Assembly: GCA_900541505.1 (NCBI GenBank)
Contig: UQKK01000012.1
Span: 18,542-82,541, forward strand
DNA length: 64,000 nt
Reading direction: 5' to 3'
DNA from: an uncultured Ruminococcus sp.
GTDB taxonomy: Bacteria; Bacillota; Clostridia; Lachnospirales; Lachnospiraceae
A model generated the notes under the pieces. It was not told the origin of the DNA and made no database searches. It saw only the letters and a program-made list of their open reading frames with translations. Both the position numbers and the translations under genes were made by a program. Each line of letters starts with the position of its first letter. The stretch's first letter is position 1. Shown here piece by piece: positions 59,213-64,000 of the stretch.

Positions 59213-59737
59213 TGACAACAAAAAGCAGCCTGACCGTCAAGATCAGACTGTTTTTTCTACTTACCCTCGAAACAGTATCCAATTTCACGCACACACCGGA
59301 TCTCAAATTGCCGATCCGGGCAGGCTTTGTATAATTTTTCTCTCAGTTTGCATACATGGGAGCCAATCGTATTATTCTCTATATCCTGCACATAATTCCC
59401 CCATATTTTTTGATAAATCTGTTCGTATGTAAGAACCCTCCCTTCGTTGGCTGCAAAATAACACAATAGGTTAAATTCTTTTGTAGTCAAAGATACTTCC
59501 CGTTTCCCGCAATATACCTTTCTTTGATCTGGAAATATTTCAAGATTGGGAAAAGAGATTGTCTGTGTGTAGTCTACTTCATATTTTTGAAAATCTGGAT
59601 ATTTACGGAACACTTCTATGATTTCATCGAAAAGACGTGTTTCATTTCCTTTAAACTCTGCAACTAATAAACGTCCTATATTATCTTCCTTCTTTCCATT
59701 TTTACTCTCAGTTTTCTAATATGCAATTACCAAACTA
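59213..59737 (-). repeat. Winged-helix unit, copy B (about 525 bp)
   Basis: Same borders as copy A: TGACAACA on the left and ATGCAATTACCAAACTA on the right. Terminator hairpin at 59219-59250. Base differences from copy A are scattered over the unit, so the copies are diverged homologues rather than a fresh duplication. Confidence 0.85.
59257..59726 (-). pseudogene. Stand-alone winged-helix protein, copy B, start lost
   Basis: The coding region matches copy A, with intact DNA-binding domain and stop, but one base is deleted in the A-run after the TTG start (five A in copy A, four in copy B). The frame is then blocked by a TAG just upstream. The first usable in-frame start is GTG at 59613, giving 118 residues that begin at the winged-helix linker. 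This shorter product could still bind DNA; a true pseudogene is equally possible. Confidence 0.65.
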
Positions 59738-59774
59738 ATTTTCCCCATATTATCACCTACGCCTTCTTTCATAT

Positions 59775-62036
59775 CTACTCATTTATCTTTAATGCTGATA
59801 CCATATCAATAGATTTCACTTTCAGAGATAACACCTTATTGATTATCCACGAAAGAATAAATGTACCTAAAATACTGACACCATATACATATACAGGAGC
59901 GTATGTTTCCATATCTATTGATGTCTGTACTGTACTTACCATAATACCCAACAATCCATATCCGATAGGAAGTCCGATAATAATTCCCACTATTGTAAGC
60001 CATATATTTTGCTGTATCATAAGTTTTCTAATTCTTTTGTTATTAAACCCTAACACTTTTAATGTAGCCATATCCCTATATCTTTCCATATAAGATAAAG
60101 TTCCTAAATTATATAGAATAACACTTCCAAGCAATACCGCCATGATTAAGAATAAAGTACTTAACATAATTGACGCATTTAGCATGGTACTCAAACTTTC
60201 TTCTAAATCAGCCCTGTTTTGTATACTGCTGATATAATCAGTATTTATTTTTGCATTTTCGATTTCCTCACCAATAATAGATGTTGTAATAAACGGTATG
60301 TTTTCTTTTTCCATTTCCGTTTTCATCATAGTAATTCCCTGTGTCATAGGTGTACGGATAATTACTTTTACAACACTTAAATACCATGTAGAGTTTCCAG
60401 AAAATCTCCATTTAATGCGGTCACCTACTTTGATGTTCATTTCTTTTGCCGTATTTTTTGAAACAGCAATACCAGATTTTAAATTCACATTATGATTGTC
60501 AGTATCGTATAATCGAATAAAATCTTGACTTTCCAATCCTGTAAAGGCAACGGTCTGTTCTTGACCTTCATGCTCAATTTCAACAGATGTTTCCATTAGT
60601 TCCTCACCAAACATATCTTTTATTAACTGACTTTTATATTCTTCATCAGTGAAATCACCTGTTACCTTTGTGTTATAGGTCTGTATCTTATCAAATGTCC
60701 AATCCGACATATTATTCATTGATGTATACAATCCCAATGAAGCAAATAATAAAGATACACAACCAATTACACCAAATATTGTCATAAAACTTCTCAGCTT
60801 ATTGCGAAAAATATCTCGTACATTCCATTGACCATAAAATGATAAATGTTTTCGTAATGAATAAAGAGGTAAATCTTTATAATTTTTTCCCGTCGAATTA
60901 GAATAGAGTATAATTGACGCATTACCTCTTAGATATTTTCTGCATACCAGCATAGAAATTAACAGACATATCAGAGTGCATATAATAGGCATTAACCAAC
61001 TACCACTTAACATGGAGGGAGATAATTTTGGCAAAGTATATATTTCTTCCATAACTGGATAAAGTGTCTTAGGTAGAATAATATAACCAATACACCAGCC
61101 GATAAAAGACCCTACCGCACATACAAATGTACTATGCGAAATATAGTGTATGTAGAGTTTTCGTTTACGAAATCCCAACGATTTTAAAATCCCAATCTGC
61201 ATACGTTGTGAATTAAGCAAACGATGTACCGTTGTAATAGTAATGAGCATAGCAATAAAGAAAAATACGGCTACAAAAATCAAGCCAATTTCCTTATGTT
61301 GTGTGATTTCATCACTTATCATTGAATAACTAGGGTGATTATTCTTCTCTACAATCGTGATATTGTTAGAGCCTAAAATATCTTTTACGGATTTTTCTAT
61401 GTCTCCGTTTCCTGTTATCAATAATTGATTATATGATACGGGAAGTAAGCCACTGACAAATTGTTCATTAACAAACGCAAACCCGTTGTTTTTGTGATCG
61501 GGAAGCATTTCTCCATTTTTTGTATTATAGATATATTCTGGGGAATAACAAAATCCTACTATTACTTTTTTTATTTCATGTCCATTTACATCTACTGTTA
61601 GAGTATCGTTAAGTTTATAGTCATTTTCATTAGCAAAGGTGTAATCTAGCCACAAACCATCTATATCAGCAGAATAGTTTTTCCCAGCCACAACTTTCAT
61701 TTTTGAAATATCATTTGTATTGTCTAAAACATACAAATCAACAGATTTTTCAGAGTTGTTACTCAGAGTAGCATTGAGCAATAGACGCTGTTCAACATTC
61801 GAGATATTCTTATCATCTTTCAAAGTTTGTATATCGGTGCTATTAAATCCATTTGAAGTTACCCATACGTCAGCAAGATTAGTTTCCTCAATAAAAGAAT
61901 GAAAAGATTTATTCATTCCATTATATTCGCTAGTAATTCCAGAGAAAATAAAATTTCCAGCGAACATCATCAAAAATATAGCAACAAAAGGAACTTTATT
62001 TTTCCAAACATCACGGAGCATTTTTCTAATCAGCAT
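59775..62036 (-). CDS. ABC transporter permease, FtsX/MacB-like
   Basis: A 753-residue permease with two FtsX-type halves. An N-terminal helix (about 15-33) leads to a long outside domain, then three helices (about 250-390), a second outside domain and three more helices to the C-terminus. The motif G-I-L-K-S-L-G-F-R-K-R-K and its repeat A-T-L-K-V-L-G-F-N-N-K-R-I show the internal duplication. Such exporters move peptides, lipids or antimicrobials out of the membrane. It starts one base after the ATPase stop. Substrate unknown. Confidence 0.88.
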   Translation of the reverse strand: MLIRKMLRDVWKNKVPFVAIFLMMFAGNFIFSGITSEYNGMNKSFHSFIEETNLADVWVTSNGFNSTDIQTLKDDKNISNVEQRLLLNATLSNNSEKSVDLYVLDNTNDISKMKVVAGKNYSADIDGLWLDYTFANENDYKLNDTLTVDVNGHEIKKVIVGFCYSPEYIYNTKNGEMLPDHKNNGFAFVNEQFVSGLLPVSYNQLLITGNGDIEKSVKDILGSNNITIVEKNNHPSYSMISDEITQHKEIGLIFVAVFFFIAMLITITTVHRLLNSQRMQIGILKSLGFRKRKLYIHYISHSTFVCAVGSFIGWCIGYIILPKTLYPVMEEIYTLPKLSPSMLSGSWLMPIICTLICLLISMLVCRKYLRGNASIILYSNSTGKNYKDLPLYSLRKHLSFYGQWNVRDIFRNKLRSFMTIFGVIGCVSLLFASLGLYTSMNNMSDWTFDKIQTYNTKVTGDFTDEEYKSQLIKDMFGEELMETSVEIEHEGQEQTVAFTGLESQDFIRLYDTDNHNVNLKSGIAVSKNTAKEMNIKVGDRIKWRFSGNSTWYLSVVKVIIRTPMTQGITMMKTEMEKENIPFITTSIIGEEIENAKINTDYISSIQNRADLEESLSTMLNASIMLSTLFLIMAVLLGSVILYNLGTLSYMERYRDMATLKVLGFNNKRIRKLMIQQNIWLTIVGIIIGLPIGYGLLGIMVSTVQTSIDMETYAPVYVYGVSILGTFILSWIINKVLSLKVKSIDMVSALKINE

Positions 62037-62037
62037 T

Positions 62038-62739
62038 TTACCATTCCACTTCCTTTATATCTGCGGGACTATCATTAAGTGATATTTCCAAAATTTTTCC
62101 ATTTTTTAATCGAATTACCTTATCAGCCACTTTTGCTATATTGGAATTATGAGTTACGATAATTACTGTTTTTTGAAATTCTCGGCAAACATCTTGAATA
62201 AGCTGTAAAACCTTACAACCTGTTTCGCTATCCAAAGCACCTGTTGGCTCATCACACAATAATATTTCTGGATTTTTTGTAATAGCTCTAGCAATAGATA
62301 CTCTTTGCTGTTCACCGCCAGATAGCTGATTAGGAAATTTCTTTACATGATTTTTCAGCCCAACACGTTCTAATATAGTTATTGGATTGAGAATGTCATC
62401 TTTAATATCTTTCATCAATGCAACATTTTCATATACTGTTAAAGTAGGAATAAGATTATAGAACTGAAAGATAAATCCAATTTCTTTTGCTCTATATTCA
62501 GCTAATTCATTTTCTTTCATTTTTGAAAGGGGACTGTCATTAACGATTACTTCTCCAGTGCTTAAAGAGTCAATTCCACCTAAGATATTTAATAAGGTGC
62601 TTTTTCCAGCTCCCGACTGCCCTAAAATCACCACAAATTCTCCTTTGTCAATTTCAAAGGAAACATCACTCAAAGCATAAGTTTTTTTTGAGCCAGTTTC
62701 ATAAATTTTTGAAACATTTTTTGCAAGTATCATTCCCAT
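62038..62739 (-). CDS. ABC transporter ATP-binding protein (MacB/LolD-like)
   Basis: A 233-residue ATPase with Walker A GQSGAGKSTLL, Q-loop F-Q-F-Y-N, signature LSGGEQQRVSIARA, Walker B ILLCDEPTGALD and His of VTHNSN. It pairs with the FtsX-like permease gene one base downstream. The ATG at 62739 is preferred since AAAGGA lies nine bases upstream; an in-frame ATG at 62748 touches that site. Likely under control of the TetR gene upstream. Confidence 0.92.
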   Translation of the reverse strand: MGMILAKNVSKIYETGSKKTYALSDVSFEIDKGEFVVILGQSGAGKSTLLNILGGIDSLSTGEVIVNDSPLSKMKENELAEYRAKEIGFIFQFYNLIPTLTVYENVALMKDIKDDILNPITILERVGLKNHVKKFPNQLSGGEQQRVSIARAITKNPEILLCDEPTGALDSETGCKVLQLIQDVCREFQKTVIIVTHNSNIAKVADKVIRLKNGKILEISLNDSPADIKEVEW

Positions 62740-62812
62740 AAAATTCATTCCTTTCTTAAAAATGGGTATAAGAAAAACACGTCCCTAAAAGAACATAATT
62801 TTTGCAAGAATT

Positions 62813-63400
62813 TTATATCATTTGTCCCATTACACCTGTACAGAATAATTGGAATAATTTAATAAATTCCCTTTTAGCGTCGTCCATATTTTCATGTTCA
62901 ATTAAGACGTGTTTTAAACAATCAGTTAATACATCAAGCACAATTTTTGCATAATGAGCATCATCATTTAAGTGATAATGTTCCTGCAAGTGTTTTTGTA
63001 TTTTGTCAATGATTTCTTCTTTTCTTTTTAGTAAATGTGAGCTTTTTAACTCAAGGATAATAACAACTCTTTTATCAAACAAACATCTAAATTCAAATTT
63101 TTCAACATATTCTTCCAAATGTTCTGTGTAATACAAAAGTTCCTCTTTTGATAGCACATTAGCTTTATAATTTTGAATGTGCTCGTCCATTAAAGCGTCT
63201 ATATTGTCCAGAACAGGGAGTACAATAGTTTCCAGAAGAATTTCTTTGTTTTTGAAATAGTGATATATATTTCCAAGAGTAGTGTGAGATTTTTGAGCAA
63301 TTACTCGTAGTGAAGCATTTTCATATCCTTTTTTCATAAATTCATCTGTTGCCACGTCTATTATAGTTTGTCGCATTTCAGCTTTTTTCACTTGCACCAT
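62813..63400 (-). CDS. TetR-family transcriptional regulator
   Basis: A 195-residue protein with an N-terminal TetR HTH (IIDVATDEFMKKGYENASLRVIAQKS, TTLGNIYHYFKNKEILL) and a helical ligand domain. It is the first gene of a three-gene unit with the ABC exporter, so it most likely represses that unit until its ligand binds. GGGAGG precedes the ATG by five bases, and a good promoter lies 20 bases upstream. Confidence 0.9.
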   Translation of the reverse strand: MVQVKKAEMRQTIIDVATDEFMKKGYENASLRVIAQKSHTTLGNIYHYFKNKEILLETIVLPVLDNIDALMDEHIQNYKANVLSKEELLYYTEHLEEYVEKFEFRCLFDKRVVIILELKSSHLLKRKEEIIDKIQKHLQEHYHLNDDAHYAKIVLDVLTDCLKHVLIEHENMDDAKREFIKLFQLFCTGVMGQMI

Positions 63401-63417
63401 ATCACCTCCCTAGGCTT

Positions 63418-63446
63418 ATCATAGAAGATATAAAGATTGTTTGCAA
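63418..63446 (-). promoter_or_regulatory. Promoter of the TetR-ABC unit
   Basis: Minus strand: TTGCAA (63441-63446), 17-base spacer, TATGAT (63418-63423). An operator palindrome was not identified with confidence. Confidence 0.65.
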
Positions 63447-63495
63447 TAGATGTTCATTATTAAAAATCAAAACTTGTATACCGTTCATTTTTAAG

Positions 63496-63543
63496 AAAAT
63501 CCCTCATAATATGAGTTTTAGCATATTATGAGAGTAGGATTTT
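63496..63543 (-). terminator. Terminator upstream of the TetR unit
   Basis: An 11-bp perfect hairpin CTCATAATATG/CATATTATGAG (63503-63513 with 63522-63532) is extended by AAAATCC/GGATTTT. It directly follows the stop of the TcpC-like remnant on the minus strand and reads as its terminator, possibly in both directions. Confidence 0.65.
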
Positions 63544-63694
63544 ACTGAATAATCTTCCAGTTGCTATCCTTATGAAGCGTCAGCTCATATTGTGATACCT
63601 GTGTCGCTTTTGTCTGATTGTCAATGAATTTCACTGCAACGCTCACTTTCACGTTGTTGCCGTCAGCCGTAAAATCGTAGTAATTTGAAGTATT
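63542..63694 (-). pseudogene. TcpC-like conjugal transfer protein remnant (3' end)
   Basis: Fifty codons encode a C-terminal piece, N-Y-Y-D-F-T-A-D-G-N-N-V-K-V-S-V-A-V-K-F, then Y-E-L-T-L-H-K-D-S-N-W-K-I-I-Q and a stop. This fits the end of TcpC/Orf13-type transfer proteins of Tn916-like elements. A TGA blocks the frame upstream. It shows that a conjugative element was deleted here. Assignment rests on the C-terminal pattern only. Confidence 0.5.
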
Positions 63695-63757
63695 TCAACC
63701 TTTGAAATTGCTGATAGATACAGTGTTTTAGCGGACAATCCGATTTTTAGTTGGTTT

Positions 63758-64000
63758 TGACAATAAAAACAGTCTAACCAACATGATCAGACTGTTTTTC
63801 ATCCTACTTAGTCTCGAAACAGTATCCTATCTCACGCACACACCGGATTTCAAATTTCCGATCCGGGCAGGCTTTGTATAGTTTTTCTCTTAATTTGCAT
63901 ACATGGGAGCCAATCGTGTTGTTCTCTATATCCTGTACATAATTTCCCCATATCTTTTGATAAATCTGTTCGTATGTAAGAACCCTCCCTTCGTTGGCAG
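63758..64000 (-). repeat. Winged-helix unit, copy C (cut by window edge)
   Basis: Left border TGACAATA and terminator hairpin (63764-63794) as in copies A and B. The unit continues past the right edge. Its sequence is closer to copy A than to copy B. Confidence 0.8.
63804..64000 (-). CDS. Stand-alone winged-helix protein, copy C, partial
   Basis: The visible 3' part encodes the last 65 residues of the winged-helix protein: A-N-E-G-R-V-L-T-Y-E-Q-I-Y-Q-K-I-W-G, NTIGSHVCKLREKL and a C-terminal E-T-K. It is in frame and nearly identical to copy A there. The start is outside the window, so intactness is unknown. Confidence 0.75.
   Translation of the reverse strand, partial: ANEGRVLTYEQIYQKIWGNYVQDIENNTIGSHVCKLREKLYKACPDRKFEIRCVREIGYCFETK

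Larger units (their letters stand above)
48800..64000. mobile_element. Integrative element, left part, with mosaic cargo
   Basis: The region starts with two integrases, an excisionase-like gene, a MazF-like gene and a sigma-like regulator, and continues with accessory and broken conjugative-element genes to the window edge. No transfer, relaxase or replication gene is intact in the window. The left end must lie between uvrB (48541) and the first integrase stop (48870), but no att core could be proven because the right end is outside. Repeated winged-helix units and truncated genes indicate several rounds of insertion and recombination. Confidence 0.7.

Overview
The window looks like a chromosomal segment of a low-to-moderate GC gut Firmicute, most likely a Lachnospiraceae member (Blautia / Mediterraneibacter / Dorea-like). 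The evidence is the gene content and order (cdaA-cdaR with a Clostridia-type LCP protein, mreB, uvrB-uvrA), the strong AGGAGG ribosome binding sites, and a mobile element carrying small Firmicute accessory proteins. No rRNA, tRNA or CRISPR array was seen. Almost every gene reads on the minus strand, so the biological order runs from high to low coordinates.

Region 1 (about 48.5 kb down to 32.9 kb) is conserved chromosome with higher GC: uvrB-uvrA, an MreB-family protein, recD2, comF, then a cluster with two membrane proteins, cdaA, cdaR, an HPr-like protein, a nucleotidyltransferase and an LCP-family glycopolymer transferase. Promoters are readable before uvrB, mreB and the cda cluster.

Region 2 (32.7 kb down to about 10.4 kb) is an exopolysaccharide/capsule locus. 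It opens with a GC-richer initiation module: a PglF/CapD-type 4,6-dehydratase, a DegT-type aminotransferase and a PglC-like initiating phosphosugar transferase. It continues into an AT-rich variable part. That part carries a complete predicted pathway for 2,3-diacetamido-2,3-dideoxy-hexuronic acids (6-dehydrogenase, 3-oxidoreductases, aminotransferase, 3-N-acetyltransferases, 2-epimerase), four glycosyltransferases, Wzy, Wzx, a CpsC-like protein, a degenerate CpsD-like ATPase, a second Wzy/ligase-type protein and an acyltransferase.

Region 3 (10.4 kb down to 1) carries cell-wall genes: a secreted GH25 muramidase with five to six copies of a 95-residue repeat, a full dltABCD D-alanylation operon, and a secreted transglutaminase-like protein with eight to nine copies of the same repeat family. 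The start of a lipoprotein gene is cut by the window edge.

Region 4 (about 48.8 kb to the right edge) is the left part of an integrative element inserted upstream of uvrB: two tandem tyrosine recombinases, an excisionase-like HTH protein, a MazF-like protein with a zinc ribbon, and a sigma-like regulator. It continues into a mosaic cargo zone with three copies of a roughly 525-bp unit (a stand-alone winged-helix regulator plus terminator), broken pieces of another conjugative element (two incomplete copies of one sigma-like gene, an XRE remnant, a TcpC-like remnant, a histidine kinase fragment), a GntR/KTR pair, an HxlR regulator divergent from two radical SAM paralogues, and a TetR-controlled ABC exporter. 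Leads most worth following are the HxlR/radical SAM cassette, the triplicated winged-helix unit, the uvrB leader with interleaved inverted repeats, the shared repeat family in two cell-wall enzymes, and a capsule whose predicted sugars could make it zwitterionic.
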